A DNA stretch of 64,000 nucleotides from contig VWPU01014044.1 of NCBI GenBank assembly GCA_013398955.1, forward strand, positions 26,450 to 90,449. Direction: 5' to 3'. The translations under genes and the position numbers were made by a program. The stretch comes from Callaeas wilsoni (lineage: Eukaryota; Chordata; Aves; Passeriformes; Callaeidae). Positions 1-42,064 of this stretch are shown here, piece after piece. How positions within the stretch are numbered: the first letter of the stretch is position 1; the number at the start of each line of letters is the position of its first letter. Below the pieces are notes generated by a model. It was not told the DNA's origin. It worked only from the letters and a program-made list of their open reading frames with translations, and did not search any database.

Positions 1-30274
<30,274 letters not shown>

Positions 30275-30375
30275 AACCGGTCACACAAACCTTCCATCAG
30301 TGAGCATCATCCCAGCAGGAATTCTCCAGGGCTTTCTTCTTTTCTTGTTTTGTTTAATTATTATTGTTCATTTGA

Positions 30376-30404
30376 TATTATTATTATTATTATTACTATT
30401 ATTA
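30376..30404 (+). repeat. ATT microsatellite in the 3' UTR
   Basis: About nine or ten ATT units with one ACT interruption, roughly 100 bases downstream of the GABRA3 stop codon. Confidence 0.85.
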
Positions 30405-32894
30405 GGTTACTCTTTTATAATGTAAACAAAACTGTGATTTTAATTTAATCCCATATACTTTGGTTTCGTTTACTTTGATGATGAAAGTTAAAAAAAAAAA
30501 GGGATCATAACAAGTTGTGCCTCTAACATCTTAAGTCTGCTGTCACCCATCTGACCAAGTCACCCTGTACTGCCATCTGTCCTGTGCCACCTCCTGTGGT
30601 CCCCATGGTCTTCATGCCTCTGCCATTTCATGCTGTCCCAGGGGCTCCTCCTCCTCTGTGATGGGCTGCCCTAGCATGAGGGATGCTCCTGGACACCTGG
30701 GCTCCAGGGTGTGTTAGTCACTCACCCGGGCTCCTCTTCAGCGCCTGGCACTTTGTGCTGGGCCATACACCTGGGCTGTGAATGCAGGTGAGCTGGTCAC
30801 CTGCAGGGACAAGGGAGCAGCCTGGCATGGGCCGGCTCGTGGCCCAGTGCTGGGGCAAACCGACCACTGCTGTGGTCCCCAGAGCCATTGCAGGGCTGGA
30901 ACGGGGTGGCAGCATCTTGTAGGTGTTGCAGGTCTTCTTCCTCTCTGTCTTCACCAAACCCAGCTGGTTTCCTCTCTCCGGACAAGAACAGGTGGGAAAG
31001 GTCCTGTCTATCTGGTATCCTGCACTTTTGGGGCAATCCATGTTCCTACCAGGGAAATCATTTATCTCAGCATCAGTCAGGAAGTCAAGACAGGAGCTTT
31101 ACAAAGGCTTGGAGGAGATGGTAGCTGTGAGGCTGCACGTATTCAGCACCAGGACTGGAAACCACAGAGTTCATGTTCAGATGGGTGGTCTATCACTCTC
31201 TCTTGGCCCCATCCACTTACCCTTCTTAGCACCTCCTCTCCGTCCCAGCCCCTTCTTCCAGCTTCCCATCCATCTTCCTCTGGCTACTCAGCAGCCCTCA
31301 CTGGTATCTCAGTGCTCACACGTGGATTTAGGCAGGGAAGCTCCCTCCTCTCAGATGAGCCATGCTGATGGGGAGGAGCACAGCCTGGGGAACCAGCTCA
31401 TGGTAGATCCCTGCTCCAGTGCAGAGTGTTCCCTGCGGGACCTGCCACAGGGAGGAGGCAGGGTGGTGGTCCCCAAGACCCTCCCTGCCCCTGGTGAACT
31501 GGTGCATCCTCAGCACCACGGGAGAACAGCAGAAGGGGCTCTTTGGCAGAGCAGGGTGACGCTGCTGTCCCATAGAGCCGTGTGAGCCAGGTGCCATCCC
31601 ACAAAGCAGTTGAGGTGAGACCCAGCCTAACAATGCATGCTCTTCCAAGGAAAGCCCTCCACTGCCTTGGAGAGAGGCTTTTTCTCCCTTCCTGACCACC
31701 ACAGTGGACCCAAACCAGTGTTTGTCCCCTTCCCAGCAGCAGCACAGAGTGGTGACATCCAAGCCATCCGTCCCTGGTGCCTGGATCCATGGGCACACTG
31801 TCCTGCTGCAGGGAAGGACATTCTATGCCTGGTGACTCCTTGCCCCCAGCCTGTGGCTAGCACAGTCCTGCTGCCACAGTGGGATGCACCCCCTCTTTCT
31901 TAGGCCTCCCTCTGACCCTCTGGCTGCCCCCCAGAGCTGCCCTCAGCGCGTTTTGGGCTCATGCAGCCAAGCCAAGGCCCCCGCACCCTCAGGGTGCTGC
32001 CTTCAGCATTGCTTTGAGCCGCTGTGCCAGGCTTAGGTTCCCCCTGCCCGTGCAGGAGCAGGGCTGAGCACAAGGCACAGGATTTGCCCCACCTGGAATA
32101 TCCATGGGGGCGGCAGGATGGAGCGAGGAAGGCCAGGGCACTTTGTCCTGCAGCGTGGGTGGCACTGGTGCATGTCCTGCCTGTCCCTTACCGATCTCAC
32201 TGGCTCAACAGCAATGCAGTCACTCCCCCTGCCCACAGCTGTGATTTGGAGGGGAGTTCAGAGATGTTTAGCCCATTCCCAGTGTGTTGGGTCCACAAGC
32301 AATCCACATGGCTGGCGACATTGGGAACGAGGAACCCCCAAGCTGATGCTAAGGAAACCAGCTCTGTCCATATCCTCTCTCACAGCATCTGCACCCCAAA
32401 CCATATCATTTCTACAGTGCCTTTCATCCCCAAGGGCTCCCTGATGGGTGGGAAGGCCCAGGAGCTCTTGCCCTCTGCCTGCAGCATGGGGCTGGAGGAG
32501 CAGAGGGGAGGGTGCACCATCCCCAGCCCTCCTGCTGGGCAGGGAGGACATCCTGGCTTCTTTGGCACCTGGTTCTGCTTGGCTTGGGCCTCCTGCTGCT
32601 GCTGCAGCCACCCCACTGTGACATCCCCGCTGCCCCATCACTGCCTCGACGTGTCCCCAAGCCCCTCAGCTCCGAGGCACCCCGTGCTCCCTCCACAAGC
32701 CCTCCAGCAGTGAGTTCCCTTCCTGCCACCCTTCTGCTCCCTGGGCTCTCCAGTGGGAAGGGCTACGGCTGTTTGTTTTGGAAACATTTTCTTAAATAAG
32801 CTAGATGAAGAGTGTCTCATAAAACATTCATGTCACTGTAATACTCAGGCCTAAGTGAATGGAATAGAAACCCTACAACAAGCAAAACCAACAC

Positions 32895-32900
32895 AATAAA
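32895..32900 (+). terminator. Candidate GABRA3 polyadenylation signal
   Basis: AATAAA followed within 15-30 bases by the GT-rich TATGTTGTGTTT, the usual arrangement of a cleavage and polyadenylation site, predicting cleavage near 32915. It is the clearest such pair found downstream of the stop within 3 kb. An earlier AATAAA overlaps the stop codon at 30270-30275 and has a weaker context. Confidence 0.55.
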
Positions 32901-32918
32901 GTGGTCACAAAGAGTATG

Positions 32919-34717
32919 TTGTGTTTACTAATGGAATTAGAGCAAGTTTAAATACTGCATCCAATGAGTTAGCTGGCCCTGCTGCAGAGGTGGTTTCCTC
33001 TGCTAGCCTGCGAATTCCCCAAAATCCCTTCTACACCAAGAGCCACATCTCTGTCTGTCGGTGCCTGCTTTGTAGAGCTCTCCATAAATTGTCAGGCCTT
33101 ACCATCGGCTTCTCAGCAGCCCAAGTACCCTGGGGCTGCCTTTGCTGCCTGCCCAGGCCGGGTGGGCTCAGTGCTGTGGGGTGATGCTCAGGAGAGGGGC
33201 TGGGATCTCCTGAAGTGCTGACCACAGCACTGGGGCAGCACCTGAGCCTCCTCCCTCCCTTCCTGCAGGGATCCAGTCGCTCTCGCTGAGCTGTGGGGGT
33301 GAATTCCTGCCTGTCCCTCCCCGCAGTCCTTCCCTCTTGTCCCTTCCCAGGACACTGCCCACCGATCTGGCTTGCCCGTGACACCCATCTGCTGGCTCAT
33401 CTTTGCTCTTCCAAAATCTTTGCCTGATAAAGGCTGCCTTCCTGCGTCTGTGTGAGCACGCCTCGAAAGCCAAGTCTATTCCGAACCAAAGCCTGGCATG
33501 GGCTCCGAGTCTTTTTGCCAGCTGGAAGCAGAAATACCGGCATCCTTTGGTTAAAGACAACAAACCAAACAGGATTTCTAGTTTGGCTTCCAAGCAGGAA
33601 AGCATTTCGGGAAGATAGTTATAAATAAGTGGTTTAACATCTCCTGCCAGCAGACATCACAGAGAAGATAATGTTCTTTTTTTATAAAACTGTCAGTGAC
33701 TCAAATTAGGACTTTTCCTTCCCAGTTAACACGAGGCTGTTGATGGGGGCTTCTTCTAAGTGCTTGCCAGGCCAGAGCTAATCAAGCATCAATTACTGGA
33801 GTTTTAGGCTTGTTGTGATGCATATAAGGGCTCCGTTTTTATAGCTGATCCTTTACAGAAATTTATCTGTAAGTGACCACTGATAATCTAATTCACAGTT
33901 GTGCAGAGAGTGGACACTGTGAACCTCAACAGTCCAGTATTTCTTTTCTTCTGGCAAGGCCCAAACTTCCCTGACTTGATGAGAATCTCCCAGGCAGGAG
34001 TTGGAAGTCTTTGAGGGTGATCAAAATTATCTGTTGTTCTGCACTCTTGTTTTGCAGCTTGCACCACCTGAGAAACACACGGTGCAGTCCCAGCCTGCAG
34101 TTGCATTCCTGCTGGAAATGTCAGAGGGATATTTTGGCTCTGGTAGCTCGCCCCTTCCCTCTTCTGAAGCTGCTCATGGGCAGCAGAGAGCTCAGCCTGG
34201 GGAGGCAGGGACAGCTCATCTGGGGTCCCTCAGCAGGCAGGGACAGCAGCACGTGGTCACTGACATCTCCACTTTGGTGTTAGCATGGCGAAGATCCCTG
34301 TGGGGTGACAGGAGAGGGCTGGGGCAGAGGCAGTCCCTCAGTGCCGCCTGTTCTCCCCAGGGGCTGATGAAGTTACCCTCATGGAACGTCTTGAAAGCTC
34401 CTCAAACACCGCCCAGCAGGGCTGTGACAGTCAGGACAGAGCTTCCCTGCTCTCCTTTGTACAGCCAGCTAAGCACAGCCGCCCTGTCCTGATCCCTGCC
34501 AGCTCAGGGACACTGGCAGGCTCCTGGTTTGTTCGCTGCAGGACACCCCTGTGCTGTTCCCAGGCACAAGACTGTCCCCAGCCTGTCCCTGCAAGCCCAT
34601 CCCGTGGACACCAGGTGCATCCATTCCTCATCCTCTGCCTTGACTTCTTCCATCCGTGTCTTGGATTCCTTTCAGGCGTCCCCTGGGGAGGATTACATCC
34701 CAGGAAAGGGTTTCTCC
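32919..34717. other. Intergenic, no gene recognised
   Basis: Between the predicted end of GABRA3 and the LTR-like block. Open frames of up to 163 aa on both strands show no known domain. No RNA gene or clear transposon seen. Confidence 0.5.
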
Positions 34718-35010
34718 TGTCGAAGCAGGGTCCTCCACTGAGAACGGGAGCTGAGTAACGACAAACACCGATACGGTTCGATAGCGTTCTCCTTTATTGC
34801 TCAAATCCAGCCGGATTATGTAGCATTTCCAACTAGTCATCCGTTGTCCACGCACTGTAACTAACTCTGTGATTGGATACTTAGGTAAAAGCAAGCCCGT
34901 CTGCTGTCTACTAATTGGATAACACACGGCAAACAAGTGTCCTCCCTCCTCCCAGCTCGCGGTTATCACATCCCGTTAAACCTCCCTTTTTCCTCACGGA
35001 CACCCCAAGG
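34718..35010 (-). mobile_element. Retroviral LTR-like element with retained CpGs, minus strand
   Basis: On the minus strand: two CCAAT boxes (complements of ATTGG at 34914-34918 and 34872-34876), then AATAAA (complement of TTTATT at 34793-34798), then a CpG-rich R/U5-like part GAACGCTATCGAACCGTATC and a terminus ending TTCGACA at 34718. Spacing and order fit an LTR. The many intact CpGs suggest a relatively recent insertion compared with the CR1 elements. No matching target duplication was found, so the right boundary is approximate; no viral genes adjoin. Confidence 0.55.
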
Positions 35011-38000
35011 ACACTCTCAACACTAAGTCATGTTAATCTCACAGCACTCAGAGCAAGCAGGCCCTGCTAAGTCTGGCTTATTCACTGCGTTCAGATACAG
35101 ACCATGTCCATTCTGCTTTAAGAATTCTTCTACATCCTCTTGCAGGTTGCCTGTCCTAGGAAGACCCTCTGTTCTGCTGAGAACCTCTCTGAGACCTTCA
35201 GAAACCTGGGGCTGCTGCCTCTCCCAGAGGATCCAGGAGAGTTCTATAGCACAGAGGGTGCTCTCCCAACAGGCTTTCCTTGGGAAGGGTTTGTCAGGGA
35301 TGTGCTGCTGCCCCTCTTCCACGTTCTTGGTCCTGGGAGTGGTGGAGAGCAGGGGTGGGGCTGTGGGCCTGGGTTGTCACAGCACATAGTGTCAGGCCAG
35401 CCCCCACTTCAGACCGTCTTCCCCAGATTTTGTCCCCCCCTGAGGCCACATTCTGCCCACCCAGTCAGACACGTGTGTGGATTTTGCAGACTGCAGGGAA
35501 ACACTTCCGTGACTCCTGTTGAGGTTGGGAGGGCTCAACCAGGGCAAAGGACGCATTGATGGAAACATAAATGCTCTATTAATAATAATGTAGGGAGAAA
35601 AAACATCCAAGCAACTCACCAAGCCTCTCCATATCAAGCTAAACTACTTCTGAGGGTAGTTTTGGCAAGAGGCCACAGCACAGATGAGATTGATGGCTTC
35701 CAGGTATATTTACTATTTGACCTTGTTATTGTTCCATCAGCCAAAGGTTTTTACATATTTATATATATGCACATGTGAGTGTGCATATTTATACCCACAA
35801 ACTCTTTACATCTAAACGTCAAACCTCTCTGTCTTTGAATGATAGAATGGCCACTTTTAATTATTTCACTTCCTTCTCGTTCTCTTTGCTAAATCTCCTA
35901 GATTGAGGTGAACCCTCTCCACTGAGCTTTGGGACGCACGGGGAATAAAGGGAGCAAGGGAGAAGAGCCTCTGCCCGCTCTGGGGGCTCAGTGCAGGCTT
36001 GTTGCACGGACCAAGGTCACTGCTGGCAGTGCTGCCCAATATCTTTCAGGAAAATTTAGTCCCCAGTGTCACAGCTGCTTCAACACAGCCCTTGTCCTGC
36101 TCCGGACACTGGGATGCTCCTGAGGTGGCTTTTTAACAGCTGAGCAGCTGAATGCTGCAAGCAATTGGTCCTCAGCCCATTGCACACCCAGGAACGTGCA
36201 GTGTGAGGTGCCCACCCTCAGTCTGCTTCAGGAGGGAGCCCAAAACCTGCTGGGATCCGCTCCAGCTGTCCCTGGCCAGAGGAGCACCTTGGCCTCTCCT
36301 GCCCAGCACAGGGGAGTGCTGGCACTCAGGCTCTGCTCGCTGCTCGTCCAGGTGGGATGCAGGGATACCTGACTGGGTGACAACTGTGGGAGGTGTCAGC
36401 AGGAGCACAGGCTGCTGCTGCTGTCCTGGTCTCAGCACAAGCAGGACCACACACAGGTGTGGGTGGCCTGTGAGCAGTGGGGCCGTGGTGAGCAGCCCCT
36501 CGCAGAGGTACCCAGCGCCAGCTCCTTCTGCACCACCCCTGCCTCTCCCCCTGACTTAGAAGAAGCATTCAGGCAGTGATCCTACAATTGCACTTGTAGC
36601 TCCTCTGTTCCCTCCTCTGCTGCCAGAGAGAGGCTCTGGCAGTCAGCAGCGGGGCCTTGTGGTGTCCCAGCCGGGAGAACGAAGGATGTCACCAGGTTCT
36701 TCTCCTGGGTCTGTGCCTGCCTCCCACTGCGGGAATCTGCGCTGCTTTACACAGCCTTGGGCTTGGGTTGGTCCCAGCACTGGGCCCGTCATCCTTCACC
36801 ACGAGTGGGGTGATGCTGGCTTTTGCTCGTGACGCTCCAGGACAAAAGATGATGTTCTGGCAATTCCTGTTTCTCACCGGTGCAGATCTCTCCTGTACAA
36901 AACTTTAACAATCCCATCTGCCGAGAGAGGGAAGCCTGGTTTCAGGTTTGCTGCGTGAGCCAGGGTGCTCCCACAGTCTTTGAAGAGTTCTGGCTCTTCT
37001 CTTCAGTGCTGTTTGAAGGCCCTGTCAGCTTGATAAGACCATTGGCTCGTGTTGCACCGCGAGCTGCACTCTGTTTCCCCTGAAAAGTCTGTCAGTGCCT
37101 CCTGTCTTTCTGCAAGGCACCCAGCAAATGTAACGGCAGTCATGCATCAAATGATTTGATTTTTGCAACCGCAAAAAGTGGGGGCAGAGCTGGGAAAGCA
37201 GAGTCACTGCCACATTGCCTTTGCCAGGCTGCATTTAGAGTCGGAGGGTTCCTCTCCGCTGTCACGAGGGAGTTTCTCAGCCCCCCCAAATCCAGCCAGG
37301 TGGCCTCAAGCATCCCTCCATCAACCGGATTTTCAGTGTCAGCTGACTTGGGGATAGCTGCAGGCAAATGTCCTACCTGAAGGGGAGGGCACCAGCTGCT
37401 CCTCTAGGTACAGAGAGTGGCACAAGCACCACGCTAGGGCAGCCCATCCTGAAAAGGAGCACACCCAGCAAACCACCCGAGAACACCATCATTGGCACTG
37501 CCTCAGGTCCCGTCTGTGCCCCAGTACGTCCCTGGCTTTGTTTTCCATCCTCTGAGACTCTCTTTACGCCACTACGAGAAAGGATCTAGCTGGCAGCAGT
37601 TTAATGCATGACAATCCTGTTATTACAGCTGTAAATAAATAACAACTAGGAAAAAAAAAAGCATTTTTAAAATTTTTTGTTGACTTTATTTTCACTATTG
37701 ACTAGCTGGTAGCCACTTTCTTAAGGGATTTCTCATGGAAACTGTGACCTTTCTTCTATCTATTTCTCTCTCTCTCTCTCTTTCTTTCTGAGATTTTTTT
37801 CTGTGTTTCAAATGCTTTTTGGTGCAATGTTCGATGCCTGTTTGTATTTTTGAATTGTATTTTTCAACCTTCGCTGGAAAAAAAAAAAAGGCCCATTCTA
37901 ATTGGCAGGATTTTTAGTCCTGCCTTTTTTTCAGCTTTTAGCTTTTTCAGTAAGTTAAAGCAACAGAAAAAAATGCCTCAAAAAATTACAGTGAAGTTCT

Positions 38001-38668
38001 GAGGAGAGATTAGAAAACATCAGAAACAATAAATACATGAGTAAAATCAGCAAGCTGAGTGGAGGAGGAGGAGGACTCTTGTGACACCTGCTAACATCCT
38101 GATGTAGCAATCAAGGTGGGACTAGACCACTTCACTGAATTAAATCACTCCGCTTTTCCACTCTACCCACTCTCTCGAACTCTGATCAAAACAAATAAAA
38201 ATTCATATTTTAAAAAAAATCTGGTTTTTGTCATCGGTTATTGTCTGTGATCTGTTCCTTAAAGCCAAATGCTCTGGGCTTTGGACTACCAGCCCACCTG
38301 GGGAGCTTGTCCCACTGACAAGCAAACAAGCCACCCATTAAAAAATAATATTCTGAGGGAAAGTAAAAGAGCTTGAGAATATTTTCTGCTGCCCATTGTG
38401 TCACGTTTAAAATGCTTTCCCTTCCAATGACAGGGGAGTGGAGGGCACAAGGCTTGTGTGAGTCAGATTGGCTGTGGAGTTTGGGGACCAACTCAAAGCC
38501 AGGGTGGTGGTGGTGGCACAGGAGTCTGAGGTGTGCTTTGCCCTCACAGTGACCATGGTGAGACATTGCTGTTCCAGGGAGCTTTTGGGCTTTTCTCTGT
38601 GTACAGCATGAATCAAATTTTCTGCTTCTCTAGGGACAGCAAGAAGAAACTTGGGCAAGACCTAAACT
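35011..38668. other. Intergenic, no gene recognised
   Basis: Open frames around 35.0-37.6 kb are short and have no family resemblance. From about 37575 to 38230 the sequence is AT-rich with homopolymer runs, a CT microsatellite (37764-37781) and several AATAAA hexamers, a texture like a 3' UTR, but no upstream coding exon is recognised. Confidence 0.5.
37764..37781 (+). repeat. TC microsatellite
   Basis: About eight TC units followed by TTTCTTTCTG, in the AT-rich 37.6-38.2 kb block. Confidence 0.8.
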
Positions 38669-38893
38669 GCCAGAGGGCAGCGTTAGATGGGATGCTGGGA
38701 AAAAATTCTTCCCTGTGAGAGAGGTGAGGCCCTGGCACAGGGTGCCCAGAGCAGCTGTGGCTGCCCCTGGATCCCTGGAAGTGCCCAAGGCCAGGTTGGA
38801 CGGAGCTTGGAGCAACCTGGGATGGTGGAAGGTGTCCCCGCCCATGGCAGGAGGTGGCACTGGATGGGCTTTAAGGTCCCTTCCAACCCAAAT
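38669..38893 (+). repeat. CR1 LINE 3' end
   Basis: Contains AAAATTCTTCCCTGTGAGAG, GAGGCCCTGGCACAGGGTGC, GTGCCCAAGGCCAGGTTGGA, CTTGGAGCAACCTGGGATGG and CTTTAAGGTCCCTTCCAACC in the order of the avian CR1 3' consensus, on the + strand. The last bases after CCAACCCAAAT are replaced by other sequence. It is one of the better preserved CR1 pieces in the window. Confidence 0.9.
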
Positions 38894-38954
38894 TGACCAT
38901 GGTGCAGAGACCTTTCCTGCAGGGAGTTTTGATTGTGGCTACCCTGTGGATATT

Positions 38955-39050
38955 AGATTTACACGTGCTATATTTAATAGATTTACACATGCCATATTTA
39001 ATAGATTTACACATGTTATATTTAATAGATTTACACATGCTATATTTAAT
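38955..39050 (+). repeat. 24-bp tandem repeat, four copies
   Basis: Four units starting AGATTTACAC and ending TATATTTAAT at 38955, 38979, 39003 and 39027, differing at two or three positions. AT-rich, just downstream of a CR1 3' end. Because 24 is a multiple of three, open frames with repeated Ile-Asp-Leu-His appear on the + strand; they are artefacts. Confidence 0.92.
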
Positions 39051-41129
39051 AGCACATGGCTGGCAATGCCATGCCCCCAGACAGTGTGACGTGCTCGGTG
39101 TGTGGTCTGCTGAAAGGGAAGTTCAAGGTGTAGGGGCTTCATTTGGACACTGCATCTCCTTGGAGCCATGAGATGTTATATTTAGCAACTAATGGAAAGA
39201 AGGATTTTTCTCCCCGTGTAGAAAGATCTGGAATTAAGTAAATCTCTTCAAATGCAAAAGCAGAAGACAAATCACCTGCAAGAAATGCTGAAGTTCATCC
39301 TATTGCATTAAGCTTGAAACTTCCAATGTTTCCCTGGACCCTTTTCTGCATTTTTGCCTTCTTTTTAGTGAAAAATATTGATGATTTACCCAAATCCAAC
39401 ATATTTGATGAGGACTTCCCCCTCCCCCCACTTACCACTGGGAAATAGCAGGAGAAGAAAATAACTCCAGTGACAGCATCAGTTGTTTTCCGCGCCCGAG
39501 GAGGGAACGAAACGCCCTCCGCCTTCCCCGGATTCCCTGAGCACCATCTGTATGCCACACCAGGGACTTGCTGGCGGGACAATATCTCCAAACATATTGC
39601 AACCTTGGACAAAAAAAACGTTACGCGTTTGAATTTGCTGCGTTCAGCTGAATCCTCCGGCTTCCTCCGAGATTCGGATGACAGAGGAGGCTTGGGAGAG
39701 CCGGGGCTCGCAGCTGCTGTGGCAGATGGAGAGTTATCATGGGTCTGAGCAGCACAGGCTGCATACTTACGTCTTCCTGAGGAAGGAGAAGGGCTTGTGG
39801 CCTCAGCAAGAGCAGCCCACCACTGTTTGAAACCATAGGAACTGGAACCTGAAGTTTTCACCCCTTTCCCCATCACCACGTTGCCCCCCACCCCCGGCCT
39901 GAGTCCTTCCCTAATCAAGACTGCACAGGGTTGGTCCCAGCCTGAAAAGATCTTCCTGACTCAGAAGACAAAAATAAACAGCAATGTGAAATGCTTCCTT
40001 GCATTATCACTTCTCTATTTGAACCTAGAACAAGGACCCTGAAGAGGAACAGAGTGTAATTGCAGTGTCCACAGAAAAGAAATAGTAATGAAAACAGACA
40101 GAGCTGGGAGAATTGGCAGAGAAGAGGCAGAGCTGAACAAGTATTTATTACCCCAGCACTTAGTGCTCAGGCTGACAGGTGTCTCAGGAACGCAATAGCT
40201 GGCTTTTATTATTAGGTGCTCATAACACAGAAGTGCTCGGGGTGAGGGGAGGGCAGGAGCGCTGACGTGTGGCTGCTGAGGCGCCGGGAGTCGGGGAGCC
40301 GATCACCCCTGCCCTGTACCAGGCTCTGATGCGGCCAGTGGGGATGGCTCAGCCCCACAGCCCCGGGAAGGAAAGGATCCCCCCTGAGGCACAGGGGTTC
40401 TGCCTTCAAAGGGCTGCTGTTTCAGAAATCTCTCCTGCAAACCAGATCCTCCTGAGGTGGGGTGAGTTCCCCAAAGCCTGCCCTCACACATTTGGGGTGG
40501 TATGATCAAAAACCCCAGCACCAAGGCAGGCTCCTCCTGCAGAAGGAGCTCTCTTCCCTGCTTCCTTCCCCGTGGAAAACGGGTGGGTCCAACACTGCAC
40601 GACTCCCATCTGCAGGCCTCTTCCCAGAACTATTGGTGCCGAATGATTTTTGCCATGCTTTCTTTTATATAGTCTCTGTATTCTCTACACATATATTTGT
40701 AGCTCTGTAGCCTATTATTCACAGCTAGTTTTCCCTACCTTTTTTCCACCCTGATAGGCAGAAAGACAAAACACATTCCAAGGCCGAAAAACAGCTCTTC
40801 GAGGCGTATTTTTGATCAACAAAGTTTAGTTTCCATCTGAGGGGGGGAGGATTTAGAGAGAGGGAAATTACCTCACGCCTTATATTTCTAACTGGTGATT
40901 TTTGTAAAATATGCTAATTTGCTAAACTTACAAAACTGTATTCACCCCGTGGGGGGAGGTGGGCATTTTGTGGACATTTCCCTGGAAGCCTCCAATAAAG
41001 ACCAGCATTTATATTACCTCCTATACTAATATGATCTCGAAAGCGTGTTGTTTTATTTCTAGGTTCTTTAAGGCAGTGATGTGGCTGTGCTGGCTGCCCT
41101 GTAAGCAAACACTTCTTTATTCCGCAATT
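39051..41129. other. Intergenic, no gene recognised
   Basis: A few CpG-containing stretches (39480-39730) and otherwise ordinary sequence. A 207-aa open frame on the minus strand (39295-39918) shows no domain that I recognise. Confidence 0.5.
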
Positions 41130-41800
41130 CCCCCCCTGACCGAGCGCATCCACCAGCAGCTCGCCAGCAGGAAAAGGCGGCTGGAGACTTTGTGGTCGCC
41201 GCTGTGCAGGGAGAACCCCCTCGCCCGGCAGGTTTGTGCCCCCCTGGGATCCATTCTGCCTGGCAATGCCGCGGCAGCTGCACGGGGGATCCTCACGAGC
41301 ACATCACTGCCGCTGGGATGGGACCAGCGGCTCTGGCTTTCCTCCTGCCCCGCCGCGCTCCCCTTTTCACGCTTGCGGGATGGGTGAGGTGTGAGCAGCA
41401 GCCAGAGCAGCACACGGGGCCGCTTCCCAGCACACCTGGGCTCGGCTCCCGGCGCGGGTGCTCCGTGTCCTTCCCGAGGATGAAGATGTCCCCTCCTCCT
41501 CCGCCGCCGAGCCCCAGCAGGCGCGGGGCTGTGCAGAGACCGGGTGGTGTCCCCGGAGGGGTGGGGTGGTGCCGACCGCAGCAAAACCCCCTCACCTCAC
41601 AGCCAGAGTGAATGCCCTCATGGGCAGGGCTTCAAGGGAAGCAGGAGCTGTTCCAGCGCTGCTCTGACCCCGGGGAAAAGGAGTGGGAAGCTCCCTAGGT
41701 CTCCTCCTCGGACAGCTGTGCGGCGTTACCGGCAAAGTGGTGTCCACCCCGTGCGCTGCCGCGGTCCCCGCTGCACTGGAAGAGTCCAGGTGGGATTCAG
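41130..41800. promoter_or_regulatory. CpG-island-like block, orphan
   Basis: By eye about thirty CpGs occur in the 400 bases from 41140, in sequence around two-thirds G+C, well above the flanking intergenic DNA. Overlapping open frames on both strands follow from the GC-richness. A TATAAAAG box lies about 260 bases further on at 42057. No coding exon of a known gene is seen near it. It may be a promoter or enhancer, or simply GC-rich avian DNA. Confidence 0.5.
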
Positions 41801-42056
41801 GCCTCCCCTGCCCCTCACCCCGGGGCTACGGAGGGTGTCCTGCAGTGGGAATTTGGCTGGCACAGCCACAGGGCACTCAGGTGGGACAGGGGACTCAGCC
41901 AGGCTGGGAACAGCAGGGACGCGGAGCCAACAGGGCTGTGCCGCTCCCATCACCACCACATCTGGCAGGAAGAGAGAAAATCTCTCTGAAAAACAGCCCC
42001 GGGGGATCTTCTTCCAAAGGGGAGAGGCGCAGGAGCTGGCCCAGCATTAGGTACTC

Positions 42057-42064
42057 TATAAAAG
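42057..42064 (+). promoter_or_regulatory. TATA box-like TATAAAAG
   Basis: CTCTATAAAAGCACG is a good TATA match on the + strand downstream of the CpG-rich block. No initiator or transcript evidence, so it is only a candidate. Confidence 0.25.

Larger units (their letters stand above)
30275..32918 (+). other. Probable GABRA3 3' UTR
   Basis: Extends from the TAA to the best polyadenylation signal downstream, about 2.6 kb, inferred from position only. The proximal part is AT-rich with an ATT microsatellite (30376-30404). The middle (30540-32750) is GC-richer and carries many chance open frames, including 196-229 aa ones with no recognisable domain. There is no splice structure or second gene visible. 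The true end needs transcript data. Confidence 0.5.

Noticed and set aside
32024..32713. 229-aa open frame on the + strand in the putative 3' UTR
   Set aside because: No domain and no splice or promoter signals; the region is better explained as GABRA3 3' UTR.
38893..39171. Open frame with repeated Ile-Asp-Leu-His units
   Set aside because: Created by the 24-bp tandem repeat, not a repeat protein.
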